A stretch of 64,000 bases of DNA from Mesorhizobium sp. LHD-90 (GCF_030929505.1 NZ_JAVFVV010000002.1:186001-250000), one strand, 5' to 3'; counted from the stretch's first letter, positions 7,202 to 15,665 are shown. Translations and numbers: made by a program. Notes: generated from the letters alone by a model not told the origin.

Positions 7202-8200
7202 ATGAACGACTTCTTCGCTGCCTTGCCGATGTATGACTGGCCCGAGGTCCGCGCCGAGGCCGACGCCGAATGGGCGGCGATCCGCGCGCGGCTGGCCGCG
7301 GCTGGATTCGATGCGCCGGAAAGGCTGGTGCGCCGCAACGCCGACATGCCGGCGGTGCCGGGCGGCATCCGCAATGGCGCGGGCAAGGTGATCGCGCCGG
7401 ATCCCGCCACCTTGTCGCCCGACGGACTGGATTTTCCGACTGTGTGGCGGCATCCGAAACTGTTGTTCGGCCAGGCCTGCTGGGGGCCGCTGGAGGACGG
7501 ACTGGCGTGCGACGTGCGCGTTGTCGGCCAGCCGGATTATTCTGCCTATGAGGGCGGGGAGGGGGAGTTCTATTCGAGCGCGGTGGTGATGCGACGGGAC
7601 AGCGGCGAACGTCGGCGCTCCTTCGCACCCCCCTCTGTCCTGCCGGACATCGCCCCCTCAAGGGGGGAGATTGGCAGGTTGGGCGAAATCGCCTCTCTTG
7701 CAACGCCGGCGATTGGCGAAATCCGAACGGCCGGCGCAATCTCCCCCCTTGTGGGGGGTCCGAAGGACGGGCGAGACCCGTGGCTCGCCCCGGAGTCCGG
7801 CTGGACAGAGGGGGGCAACGTAGGGTGCGACGGCGCCGTTGCATCTCCACCGAGCGGTCGGCCGCGTATTCCCCTCGACCTCATCCGCGGCAGGCGCCTG
7901 GCCTTCAACAGCGACGACTCCATGTCCGGCATCATCGCGTTGACCCGCGACCTGACAGCGATGGGCGAAAGCCTCGAGATCTTCTCCGAACGCATCGAAA
8001 CTGGCGGGCATCGCAATTCGATCGTCGCGGTGGCCGAGGGCAGGGCGGATGTCGCGGCGATCGACTGCCGCAGTTGGGCGCTGGCGCAACGCTTCGAGCC
8101 GGCGGCGCGCGAGGTCGCGGCGGTCGGCTGGACGGCAAGGCGAAAAGGTCTGCCCTATATCGCGGCGTTCGGCTCGCCGGTCACGCGCTGGCCGCCCTGA
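7202..8200 (+). CDS. PhnD-like phosphate/phosphonate-type ABC binding protein with an in-frame insertion
   Basis: The N-terminal part (LPMYDWPEV, FGQACWGPLEDG, GQPDYSAYEGGEGEFYSSA) and the C-terminal part (LIRGRRLAFNSDDSMSGI, then GRADVAAIDCRSW) belong to the PhnD-like periplasmic-binding-protein family, usually encoded as a single ORF of about 250 residues. Here the two halves are separated by about 75-80 residues of low-similarity, Pro/Gly/Arg-rich sequence encoded by palindromic element B. The frame stays open through the element, so a 332-residue product is possible. No signal peptide is obvious, and no ABC permease or ATPase is adjacent, as is common for this subfamily. The ATG at 7202 is chosen over an upstream in-frame GTG at 7190. 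Whether the interrupted protein folds is unknown. Confidence 0.75.
   Translation: MNDFFAALPMYDWPEVRAEADAEWAAIRARLAAAGFDAPERLVRRNADMPAVPGGIRNGAGKVIAPDPATLSPDGLDFPTVWRHPKLLFGQACWGPLEDGLACDVRVVGQPDYSAYEGGEGEFYSSAVVMRRDSGERRRSFAPPSVLPDIAPSRGEIGRLGEIASLATPAIGEIRTAGAISPLVGGPKDGRDPWLAPESGWTEGGNVGCDGAVASPPSGRPRIPLDLIRGRRLAFNSDDSMSGIIALTRDLTAMGESLEIFSERIETGGHRNSIVAVAEGRADVAAIDCRSWALAQRFEPAAREVAAVGWTARRKGLPYIAAFGSPVTRWPP
7628..7815. repeat. Palindromic repeat element B inside the PhnD-like coding region
   Basis: The outer arms (CCCCCCTCTGTCC at 7628 and its complement ending at 7815) and the inner arms (around 7655-7672 and 7739-7757, sharing GGGGGAGATTG) are inverted. The element lies inside an open frame, which it keeps open over its whole length. 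Similarity between flanks may extend it a little on both sides. Confidence 0.75.
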
Positions 8201-8386
8201 CGAGCCTCCTTGCGCGGGCCGCGTGGCTGGGCGCGCGACGTCATTTGTCGATCCGCGCAGCAACCGACACGCGCTTGCTCTCGGGGAAGCGGCTGCGTAG
8301 CGCAAGGACCACCAGTATTGTTCGTGGGAACGGCGGCGCGAGTCCTGCGTTGACGCAGTAACGCCATCTCTCGGCAGGAGCGTGCC

Positions 8387-8642
8387 ATGCTCGATTCCAC
8401 GTGGTGGATGCTGCTCGCCATAGCCGGTCCCGTGCTCCTGGCCGCCGTTGGCCTACACGCTGATCAGGCAGCGCAGGCTGACGCCGGCAGAGCGCAGCGA
8501 GTTGTGCGAGGCGGTTGGCGAGTATTACGCCGACACTGAGGAAAACGACGGCTGCCCGGTGCGGGTCGACACCGAAAAGCGCAAGCGCGAGCCCGATCCA
8601 CGCTCGCGCAGGTTCGGCCGGCTTGCCGGCACTATGCGGTGA
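8387..8642 (+). pseudogene. Small membrane protein gene with a +1 frameshift
   Basis: An ATG at 8387, preceded by CAGGAG, opens MLDSTWWMLLAIAGPVLLAA, a clear single membrane helix. The frame then runs out of sense. The continuation expected of such short proteins (LAYTLIRQRRLTPAERSEL) is present in the next frame from the TTG at 8448, so one base appears gained or lost at about 8444-8448. Read as is, the first frame stops at 8539. The second frame ends at 8642 and overlaps the end of the DddP-like gene by 11 bp. It could be a decayed gene, a sequencing error or a frameshifted gene. No function is known to me. Confidence 0.5.
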
Positions 8643-9951
8643 GCGACAGCGGATAGCGCGACAGGGTTTCGTTGCCGGTCTCGGTCACCAGCACCTGTTC
8701 CTCGATCTTGACGCCCTCGTGGCCGCCGAGGCGGCCGATATAACTCTCCACGCAAACCACCATGCCCGTTTCGAGCACACCGTCGGGTGTGTCGGCCGTC
8801 CAGTCGGAAGCGTGCGGCAAGGTCGGGTATTCGTCCGCCAGGCCGACGCCGTGATAGAGAACGCCGTAGCGCGCGGGAAAACAGTCTGGCGGTGGAACCG
8901 CCGATTGTTCGACAAGGTCGCGGAAGGAAATCCCTGGTCGGATCAGGGCGATGTTGTGGGCGATCTGGTCAATGGCGATGGAATGCAGGTCGCGTTGTTC
9001 GTCGCCCGGCTCGCCGCTCCCGCACAGCCAAGTTCGCGACAGGTCGGCGCAAAACCCGTAGGGGCCGATCAGGTCGGTGTCGAAGGCGACCAGATCGCCT
9101 GCTTCGATCCTTCGCGATGAACATTCCTGGAACCACGGATTGGTCCGCGGCCCCGAAGATAGAAGCCTGGTCTCGATCCACTCGCCGCCACGCGCAATAT
9201 TGCCGCGGTGGAGTTCGGCCCAGAGTTCGCTCTCGGAAATGCCTGGTCTAAGCACTGCCCGCATCCCGGCCATCGCCGTCTCGCAGGAGACGATGGCGCG
9301 GCGCATGGCGAGGATTTCGTCGGGTGACTTGATCAGCCGGGCTTCTTCCATGACGGCTTCGCCATTGTGGACCGAGACGCCGAGGCGGGCGAGTTCGGCG
9401 ACGCCTTCCGGGTTCAGATGATCGACGGCGAGACGGAAATTGCCGCCGCCATGGGTACAGACGAGGTCGGCGATCGGCCCGGCCCAGCGTTTCACCCGCT
9501 GGTCGCTGAGTTCGCCGCCGTACAGATACATCCACGAGACGGCCGGCCGCACTTCGTCGACGACGCCGGAATGGTCCGAAAGATGCTCGCAGGAGAAATA
9601 GTCGAACAGCACCACCGGGCCGTCCGCTGCGACGAAGCAGTGGCGGGTCGGGTTGTGGGCGACCCAGAGCTGCATGTTGGTGGAGTCGGTGGCGTAGCGG
9701 ATGTTGACCGGGTCGTAGAGCAGGATGCCGGCATAGTCGCACCGCTTCAGTTCGGTCCGGATACGCTCAAGCCGATATTTTCGCATGGTGGGCAGGTCGG
9801 GCGCCGGGATGCCCGCGGCCGCCCATTCGGCTTCGGCGAGGTCGCCATAGCCGAGGACATGCTGGTTGAGCGCCGCGGCTTTCTCCCGCGATGCGGAGCG
9901 CAGTGCCGCTTCTTGGCCAGGATTGAACGGTGCGATCTTGCGATGGCGCAC
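8632..9951 (-). CDS. M24-fold enzyme, DddP-like (candidate DMSP lyase)
   Basis: The 439-residue protein has the creatinase N-terminal domain and M24 'pita-bread' C-terminal domain. Signature stretches NIRYATDSTNMQLW and GGEWIETRLL, followed by SGPRTNPWFQEC, are those I associate with the DMSP lyase DddP rather than ordinary prolidases. The six metal ligands are all present as Asp291, Asp293, Asp303, His367, Glu402 and Glu417. Each is exactly four less than the Roseovarius DddP numbering as I remember it. DddP cleaves dimethylsulfoniopropionate to acrylate and dimethylsulfide. The start is a GTG directly abutting repeat element C, whose GGGGGAGGG serves as the ribosome-binding site. It is last in an apparent operon with mttB-like, ridA and the FAD demethylase. 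A related M24 activity on another onium compound is possible. Confidence 0.78.
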   Translation of the reverse strand: MRHRKIAPFNPGQEAALRSASREKAAALNQHVLGYGDLAEAEWAAAGIPAPDLPTMRKYRLERIRTELKRCDYAGILLYDPVNIRYATDSTNMQLWVAHNPTRHCFVAADGPVVLFDYFSCEHLSDHSGVVDEVRPAVSWMYLYGGELSDQRVKRWAGPIADLVCTHGGGNFRLAVDHLNPEGVAELARLGVSVHNGEAVMEEARLIKSPDEILAMRRAIVSCETAMAGMRAVLRPGISESELWAELHRGNIARGGEWIETRLLSSGPRTNPWFQECSSRRIEAGDLVAFDTDLIGPYGFCADLSRTWLCGSGEPGDEQRDLHSIAIDQIAHNIALIRPGISFRDLVEQSAVPPPDCFPARYGVLYHGVGLADEYPTLPHASDWTADTPDGVLETGMVVCVESYIGRLGGHEGVKIEEQVLVTETGNETLSRYPLSLTA

Positions 9952-10082
9952 TTTACCCTCCCCCTTGTGGGGAGGGTCGCCCGCAGGGCGGGGTGGGGGT
10001 CTTTTGAAGCCGCACGAAAATCATTCTACCCCCACCCCGGCCGGCTTTGCCGTCCGACCCTCCCCACAAGGGGGAGGGTAAA
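9952..10082. repeat. Palindromic repeat element C (131 bp)
   Basis: The arms TTTACCCTCCCCCTTG at 9952 and its complement ending at 10082 are near perfect, with inner arms GGGTGGGGGT / ACCCCCACCCC around a 26-bp centre. It exactly fills the gap between the FAD demethylase stop and the DddP-like start, and shares its outer arms with element D (17015-17188). Confidence 0.88.
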
Positions 10083-10085
10083 GCG

Positions 10086-12659
10086 CTACCCCCGCATCTT
10101 CTCACCCGCCGGATCGAACAGAGGCTCGCGGTTGATACGGGCCGGGCGACGGTGGCCGAGGATCTCGATCTCGAACATCCCTTCGCTCTCGTCCTCGGCG
10201 AGCGCGGCCGGCACATATCCCTGCGCCAGCGACTTTTCGACGAAATGCGCGTAGCCGCCCGACGTCACCCAGCCGACCACCGACCACTCGCCATCATGGA
10301 TGCCGCGCACGGCGGAGGCGCCGGTTGCCGCGGTCGAGCCGCGAACCGGCTTGCCGCTGGCATCGAAACGCGGCGCGCCGAAGTCGTGCGTCTTGCCGAC
10401 CGTGCCGAAATCCTTGGCCGAAACCTTCGCCCAGATCGGCTCGTCGCCCATGACGTCGGCGTCGAGCGCATCGACGATCAGCGAGACGCGCTTGAGTTTG
10501 GGGCCGTCGGCCTTTTCCTTCGCCGCCGCGTCGCGGCCGATGAAATCGTTCTTCTCCAGCCGGATGAAGCGGTCCATCGCCCCTTCGAACGGTCCATAGA
10601 TTGGCCGCAGCTCGCGGAACCAGGTCGGAAAGTTCTTTTCGAGCCGCATGGACAGCAGGGCGCGCATGCCGAAATCGACGATGCCGAATTCCTGGCCGGC
10701 GGTCTTGATCGCGGCGTAGACCAGCCGCTGATAGGCCGGCTGCATCCAGATCTCGTAACCGAGATCGCCGGTGTAGGTGACTCGGTTGACGATTGCTGGC
10801 GCGCCGCCGACCGCCATCTCGCGGAAATCCATGAACTTGAAGGATTGCGTCGAGACGTCCTCGTCGACCAGTTTCTGCAGCAGCGCCTGCGCCTTCGGCC
10901 CGGCGATGGAGAGGCCGACGAGCGTCTGGTCGAAACGGTGGATTCTGACGCTGCCGTCCTTCGGCAGATGCTTCTCGAACCAGCGCATGTGGTATTTCTG
11001 TGCAGCCGACGAGCCGAAGATCATGAAACGCTCTTCGCCAGCGCGCGCTATGGTGAAGTCGCCGATCAGCTTGCCGAATTCGTTTAGCATCGGCGTCAGC
11101 ACGATGCGGCCCTTTTTCGGCATGCGGTTGGTCATCAGGCGGTTCAAGAAATCCTCGGAACCGCTTCCGCTGACTTCGTATTTGGCGAAGTTGGCGATCT
11201 CGGTGACGCCGACCTTTTCGCGCACCGCCCGCACCTCGGCGCCGACCTGCTCGAAATCGTTGGAGCGGTGGAAGGAGACCACGTCCTTCGGCTCGGTGCC
11301 CTTCGGTGCGAACCACAGCGGCGTTTCCAGCCCCCAGCTATCGCCCATGACGGCGTTCTGCGCGACCATGATGTCGTACAGCGGAGTTGTTTGTGCCGGC
11401 CTCGCGGCCGGGAGTTCTTCATTGGGGAAGCGGATGGAAAAACGGCGCGAATAGTTTTCGCGGACTTTTGCGTTGGTGTAGCGCAGGCTTGCCCATTCGC
11501 CCCAGCGCGCCACGTCCATGCCCCAGACATCGAAGCCCGGATCGCCGTTGACCATCCAGTTCGACAGTGCCAGGCCGACGCCGCCACCCTGCGAAAACCC
11601 GGCCATGACGCCGCAGGCAACCCAGAAATTGGTCAGGCCTTGCACCGGGCCGACCAGCGGGTTGCCGTCCGGTGCGAAGGTGAAGGGGCCGTTGATGATC
11701 TGCTTGATGCCGGCCTTCTCGATGCCCGGAAAATGCTTGAAGCCGATCTCCAGCGACGGCGCGATGCGGTCGAGGTCGGGTGGCAGCAGCTCGTGGCCGA
11801 AATCCCAGGGCGTGTTGACCGGCGACCACGGCTTGCAAGCCTTTTCATAGGTGCCGAGCAGGATGCCGTTGCGCTCCTGGCGGGTATAGATCTCGCCCTT
11901 GAAGTCGAGCACGCCGACCATCTCGCGGCCGGTCTCCTTGTTGAAGGCCTCGACCTCCGGCATCGGCTCGGTCAAGAGGTACATGTGCTCCATGGCGAGT
12001 ACGGGCAGCTCGACGCCGACCATGCGGCCAATCTCGCGCGCCCACAGGCCGCCGCAGTTGACGACATGCTCGGCATGCACGACGCCCTGTTCGGTGATGA
12101 CGTTCCAAGTGCCGTCCGGTTGTTGGGTCAGTTCCTTGACCGGATTGCGCAGCACGATCTCGGCGCCCAGCTTCTTCGCCGCCTTGGAATAGGCGATGGT
12201 CGTGCCGGAGGGATCGAGATGGCCCTCGACCGGGTCCCACATGGCGCCGACGAAATTGGTCTCGTCCATCAGCGGGAACATCGCCTTGGCCTCGGATGGC
12301 GTGATCAGCTCGGTGTCCATGCCGAGATAGCGGCCTTTCGCATGGGCGAGACGGAGAAAATCCATGCGCTCGGGCGTGTCGGCCATCATCACACCGCCGG
12401 TCAGGTGCAGCGAGCACGACTGGCCGGAAATTTCCTCCAACTCCTTGTAGAGCTGCACGGTATAGGCCTGCAGCTTTGCGACGTTGGGATCGCCGTTCAG
12501 CGTATGGAAGCCGCCGGCCGCGTGCCAGGACGAGCCGGAAGTGAGCTCGGAGCGCTCGATCAGCATGGTGTCGGTCCAGCCGGCGCGGGCGAGGTGGTAA
12601 AGCACCGAGCAGCCGACGACACCGCCGCCGATGACAACCGCTTTGACGTGGGATTTCAT
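10086..12659 (-). CDS. FAD-dependent demethylating dehydrogenase with GcvT domain (dimethylglycine/sarcosine dehydrogenase type)
   Basis: The 857-residue protein starts at the ATG at 12659 (MKSHVKAVVIGGG). It combines an N-terminal DAO-type FAD domain (dinucleotide motif GGGVVG at residues 11-16, then SGSSWHAAGG) with a C-terminal GcvT aminomethyltransferase-like, folate-binding half (from about residue 430, with VTYTGDLGYEIW). This is the architecture of dimethylglycine and sarcosine dehydrogenases, which oxidise N-methyl groups and pass formaldehyde equivalents to tetrahydrofolate. The SWHAAGG segment carries the His that commonly anchors FAD in this family. It follows ridA by 45 bp. The exact N-methyl substrate is not decided by sequence. 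Confidence 0.85.
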   Translation of the reverse strand: MKSHVKAVVIGGGVVGCSVLYHLARAGWTDTMLIERSELTSGSSWHAAGGFHTLNGDPNVAKLQAYTVQLYKELEEISGQSCSLHLTGGVMMADTPERMDFLRLAHAKGRYLGMDTELITPSEAKAMFPLMDETNFVGAMWDPVEGHLDPSGTTIAYSKAAKKLGAEIVLRNPVKELTQQPDGTWNVITEQGVVHAEHVVNCGGLWAREIGRMVGVELPVLAMEHMYLLTEPMPEVEAFNKETGREMVGVLDFKGEIYTRQERNGILLGTYEKACKPWSPVNTPWDFGHELLPPDLDRIAPSLEIGFKHFPGIEKAGIKQIINGPFTFAPDGNPLVGPVQGLTNFWVACGVMAGFSQGGGVGLALSNWMVNGDPGFDVWGMDVARWGEWASLRYTNAKVRENYSRRFSIRFPNEELPAARPAQTTPLYDIMVAQNAVMGDSWGLETPLWFAPKGTEPKDVVSFHRSNDFEQVGAEVRAVREKVGVTEIANFAKYEVSGSGSEDFLNRLMTNRMPKKGRIVLTPMLNEFGKLIGDFTIARAGEERFMIFGSSAAQKYHMRWFEKHLPKDGSVRIHRFDQTLVGLSIAGPKAQALLQKLVDEDVSTQSFKFMDFREMAVGGAPAIVNRVTYTGDLGYEIWMQPAYQRLVYAAIKTAGQEFGIVDFGMRALLSMRLEKNFPTWFRELRPIYGPFEGAMDRFIRLEKNDFIGRDAAAKEKADGPKLKRVSLIVDALDADVMGDEPIWAKVSAKDFGTVGKTHDFGAPRFDASGKPVRGSTAATGASAVRGIHDGEWSVVGWVTSGGYAHFVEKSLAQGYVPAALAEDESEGMFEIEILGHRRPARINREPLFDPAGEKMRG

Positions 12660-12704
12660 AAGGTTGGATCCGTTACTGCAAAGAGTGATCAAAGTCTGTT
12701 GAAC

Positions 12705-13085
12705 TCAGGCTGCGGCAATCGCTTCGATCTCCAGCAGCCAGTTTTCGTCGAAAATGCCGGTGATGATTGTGGTGAGCGCGACCTTGCGGCCGCCGAGCGC
12801 CTCGTCGCGGGTCGAGCGGTAGTCGGCGATGTATTTGCGGTCCGACAGGAAGATCGTCACCTTGACGAGATTGTCGAGCGTCATGCCGGCTGCGGTAAGC
12901 TGGGCGATGACGTTTTTCCACGCGAGCCGCGACTGGTCCGCGAAGTTTTCGGGAATGCTGCCGTCCGTGGTCACGGGGATCTGGCCGGAGATGAACAGGA
13001 TACGGGAAGCGCCCGACACTTCCATGGCCTGGTGGTAGGTCGGTGCGGTGGGCGCATCCGGAGCGTTGACGGGGCGGAGTTTCAT
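12705..13085 (-). CDS. RidA/YjgF family protein
   Basis: The 126-residue protein has the RidA fold landmarks: an N-terminal Y-H-Q-A-M segment, FISGQIP, the central NLVKVTIFLSD strand/helix and a terminal EIEAIAA (normally V-E-I-E-A-I-A). Family members hydrolyse reactive enamine/imine intermediates. The usual catalytic Arg near residue 105 of RidA is not evident here (the segment is ITGIFDENWLLEIEA), so it may belong to a Rid subgroup without the classical activity. It sits 27 bp after the mttB-like gene and 45 bp before the FAD demethylase. An imine-scavenging role beside an amine-oxidising enzyme makes sense but is inference. Confidence 0.85.
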   Translation of the reverse strand: MKLRPVNAPDAPTAPTYHQAMEVSGASRILFISGQIPVTTDGSIPENFADQSRLAWKNVIAQLTAAGMTLDNLVKVTIFLSDRKYIADYRSTRDEALGGRKVALTTIITGIFDENWLLEIEAIAAA

Positions 13086-13112
13086 CGGAACGGCAGATTC
13101 CTAATCTGTAGG

Positions 13113-14690
13113 TCAAAAATCTGTCGGCGCGCCGCCTTCGGCGCGGCGCTTTTCGACGAAGGCATCGAGTTCCTCGCGGATGGCCGGGTCCATCCACGGC
13201 TCCTCGTAACTCGCCAGCCGCTCCTTCCAGACGCGGTTGGCTTTTTCCATGGCGGTCGGCGAACCCGCTTCCGCCCAGGTCTCGAAGTTGCGCCAGTCGG
13301 AGATGACCGGCGAATAAAACGCCGTCTTGTAGCGGTCCTGCGTGTGCTGGGTGCCGAAGAAATGGCCGCCAGGGCCGACTGAGCGGATCGCCTCCACAGC
13401 CAACGCATCCTCCGACAGGTCGAGGGGGGTCAAAAATTCCGCCACCATCTGCAGGAGGTCGATGTCCAGGATGGTCTTCTCGTAGGAGCAGCGCAGGCCG
13501 CCTTCCAGCCAGCCGGCGCCGTGCAGCATGAAATTGCCGCCCGCCTGGATCGCGCCCCACAGCGAGAACACGCTTTCATAGGCTGCCTGCGCGTCCACCG
13601 TGTTGGCGGCGCAGGTGTTGGAGGTGCGGTAGGGTATCCTGTAGCGCCGGGCCAGTTGCCCGCCGACAAGCTGCGCCTTCATGTATTCCGGCGTGCCAAA
13701 CGCCGGCGCGCCGGATTTCATGTCGACATTGGAGGTGAAGCCGCCGTAACCCACGGGCGCGCCTTTCCTCACCATCTGGGTAAACGCGATGCCGGCCAGC
13801 GCCTCGGCGTTCTGCTGCACCAGCGCGCCGGCAATGGTGACAGGCGCCATGGCGCCGGACAGTGTGAAGGGCGTGACGATGACCACCTGGCCGGCGGACG
13901 ACATCTGGATGATGCCCTCCATCATCGGCACGTCGAGTTTTAGCGGCGAGTTGGTGTTGATGATGGTGTAGACCGACGGCTCCTCCAGCATCTGCTCGTG
14001 TGAAATGCCACGGGCGATGCGGGTGATCTCGATGCCGTCGACGTTGCGCTCCTTGCCCAGCGAATAGATGTGAAAGACCTTGTCGGTCAGCGTCGCGAGG
14101 TCACGGATGCATTCGAGGTGGCGCACCGAGGGATGAATGTCGATTGGCTCGACCGGATAGCCGCCGGTGGTATTCAATATGTTGTGCATCTGCGCCAGCC
14201 GCAGGAAATTGCGGAAATCGCGCTGGTTGCCGGGTCGGCGGCCGCCGTCGAGGTCGGAGCAATTGGGCGCCGAGGCCATCTGCGACAGGACGAGGTTGTT
14301 GCCTCCGAAGCGCACATTATGCGCCGGGTTGCGGGCGTGGATGGTGAACTCGGACGGCGCGTGCGCGACCAGTTCCAGGATCATGTCAGCATCGAACCGC
14401 ACCCGCTCGCTGCCTTCGCGCACGTCGGCGCCATGCTCCTTCATGATCTTTCGCGCGCCGTCATGCAGAACGTCGACGCCGATCTCCTTCAGCACGCGCA
14501 GCGAGGCGAGATGGATTGATTCCAGCTCGTCGTCGGAGATCAGTTTTGTCGGCTGGAAGGGAATCTTGAGCTGCCGGAACGGCGGCTGCTCGAAGGCGGC
14601 GCTGCCGCCGGCGCGTTTTCCGGCCCGTCCGCCGCGGCGGGTGCGTTCCGTGGCGAGGATCGGCTCGGCAGGCTGGACGGCGGCATTCAT
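13113..14690 (-). CDS. Trimethylamine methyltransferase (MttB) superfamily protein, non-pyrrolysine
   Basis: From the ATG at 14690 (MNAAVQP) the protein is 525 residues. It has the TIM-barrel pattern of the MttB superfamily: VLKEIGVDVLHDGA near the N-terminus, NTNSPLKLDVPMMEG in the middle and GAGWLEGGL toward the end. There is no in-frame amber codon, so it belongs to the non-pyrrolysine branch that includes glycine-betaine and other quaternary-amine methyltransferases. Those enzymes hand the methyl group to a corrinoid protein, but no corrinoid-protein or reductive-activase gene is seen in this window. It heads the operon mttB-like / ridA / FAD demethylase / DddP-like. A longer upstream frame to 14792 exists but is unsupported. 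Confidence 0.85.
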   Translation of the reverse strand: MNAAVQPAEPILATERTRRGGRAGKRAGGSAAFEQPPFRQLKIPFQPTKLISDDELESIHLASLRVLKEIGVDVLHDGARKIMKEHGADVREGSERVRFDADMILELVAHAPSEFTIHARNPAHNVRFGGNNLVLSQMASAPNCSDLDGGRRPGNQRDFRNFLRLAQMHNILNTTGGYPVEPIDIHPSVRHLECIRDLATLTDKVFHIYSLGKERNVDGIEITRIARGISHEQMLEEPSVYTIINTNSPLKLDVPMMEGIIQMSSAGQVVIVTPFTLSGAMAPVTIAGALVQQNAEALAGIAFTQMVRKGAPVGYGGFTSNVDMKSGAPAFGTPEYMKAQLVGGQLARRYRIPYRTSNTCAANTVDAQAAYESVFSLWGAIQAGGNFMLHGAGWLEGGLRCSYEKTILDIDLLQMVAEFLTPLDLSEDALAVEAIRSVGPGGHFFGTQHTQDRYKTAFYSPVISDWRNFETWAEAGSPTAMEKANRVWKERLASYEEPWMDPAIREELDAFVEKRRAEGGAPTDF

Positions 14691-14810
14691 GCGGGCACTC
14701 GCAAACGAAAGGCAGGATTGAGGTCGCATATTGCCGCTTGCGCAAGCCAGCGACAGCGGGGCCAGCGACTCCCAGCAATGGGGAAGCGACATGCGCCGGG
14801 TAAGTCGCCT

Positions 14811-15665
14811 TCAGGTGCCGGAGCGGTTGATGATGTTGGCCTGGTCGCGGGTGATAGTCGTGCCGGTTCGAAGATAGCCGGGTGCGCTGAGGTGCGCTGC
14901 CTTGGTACTGTGGCCGAGGCGGAGCAGATGGATCGTCTCATGCGCCAGCACCTCCGAGGCGTCGTGCCGCGTGTCATCCTCGATGATGCAGTTGAGTTCC
15001 CACCAGCGGGTGGCGGCGTCGGTGCGGTCGGCCCGCGGCGTCGCGTCGTCCTCGAATTCCCTGACGAAAAAGACGTTGAAGTCGGCGGACGGATCGGCGT
15101 TCCGGGTGACGATCTCCCACTCGTCGCGCTTCCAGGGTTTGTCCAGGTCGCTGGCGTCGTGGACCACTTTGCCGAGGCGCTGGCGCATGTTGAGGATTTT
15201 TGCACTCGTGGATTCGAGTTTGACATTGGCCTGGGGCGTCAGCACGTCATTGGCACCCTGGATCATGCCCTCCAGATCGGAGATGCGGCGCGCGGTCGTC
15301 TGGCGGCGGCCCGCCTCGACATAGTGGAAGGCGGTACCGACTACCTTCTGCGCCTTGACGCTGACCTCGAGCGTCCCCTCCGATGCAAACGGATCGGACA
15401 GGCTCGTTCCCGGCGGAGCCCAGTCGATAAAGGCCTTTCCCGCGCGAATGCCCTTCAGCTTGAGCAGGCTGTAGGTCGCGGCAAAGGATTCCGTCACCGT
15501 GAGCGAGGCAGCGGAACCCGAAGGGATATGCAGGCGCGGGATGAGGCCGAAAGTTCCCGAAACCATGAGAAAGCGCATCCCGCCGACAGGCACCATCTGC
15601 CAGGGAGGCGACACGCCAGCATCGAAACCCCAATGACCCGGGAACCGCGCGTATGAGATTGCCAT
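14811..15665 (-). CDS. Hypothetical protein with zincin-type HExxHxxxxxH motif
   Basis: The 284-residue protein is not from a family I recognise. Near residue 242 it carries HETIHLLRLGH, that is HExxH followed by a third His six residues on, as in metzincin-type metallopeptidases, although the Gly usually at position eight is instead at position ten. There is no signal peptide. The N-terminal half is predicted to be beta-rich; the middle is helical (IQGANDVLTPQANVKLE). A metal-dependent peptidase role is reasonable from the motif only. It is on the same strand as the mttB-like operon, 120 bp upstream, and divergent from the SolA-type gene. Confidence 0.65.
   Translation of the reverse strand: MAISYARFPGHWGFDAGVSPPWQMVPVGGMRFLMVSGTFGLIPRLHIPSGSAASLTVTESFAATYSLLKLKGIRAGKAFIDWAPPGTSLSDPFASEGTLEVSVKAQKVVGTAFHYVEAGRRQTTARRISDLEGMIQGANDVLTPQANVKLESTSAKILNMRQRLGKVVHDASDLDKPWKRDEWEIVTRNADPSADFNVFFVREFEDDATPRADRTDAATRWWELNCIIEDDTRHDASEVLAHETIHLLRLGHSTKAAHLSAPGYLRTGTTITRDQANIINRSGT

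Noticed and set aside
5795-7453. Long frame opposite the desaturase
   Set aside because: Composition is of a shadow frame, and it crosses repeat element A.
11268-13382. Long frame opposite the FAD demethylase and ridA
   Set aside because: It spans three well-supported genes on the other strand and has no recognisable domain.
13113-14690. Pyrrolysine codon in the MttB-like gene
   Set aside because: The frame has no internal TAG; it belongs to the non-pyrrolysine branch.
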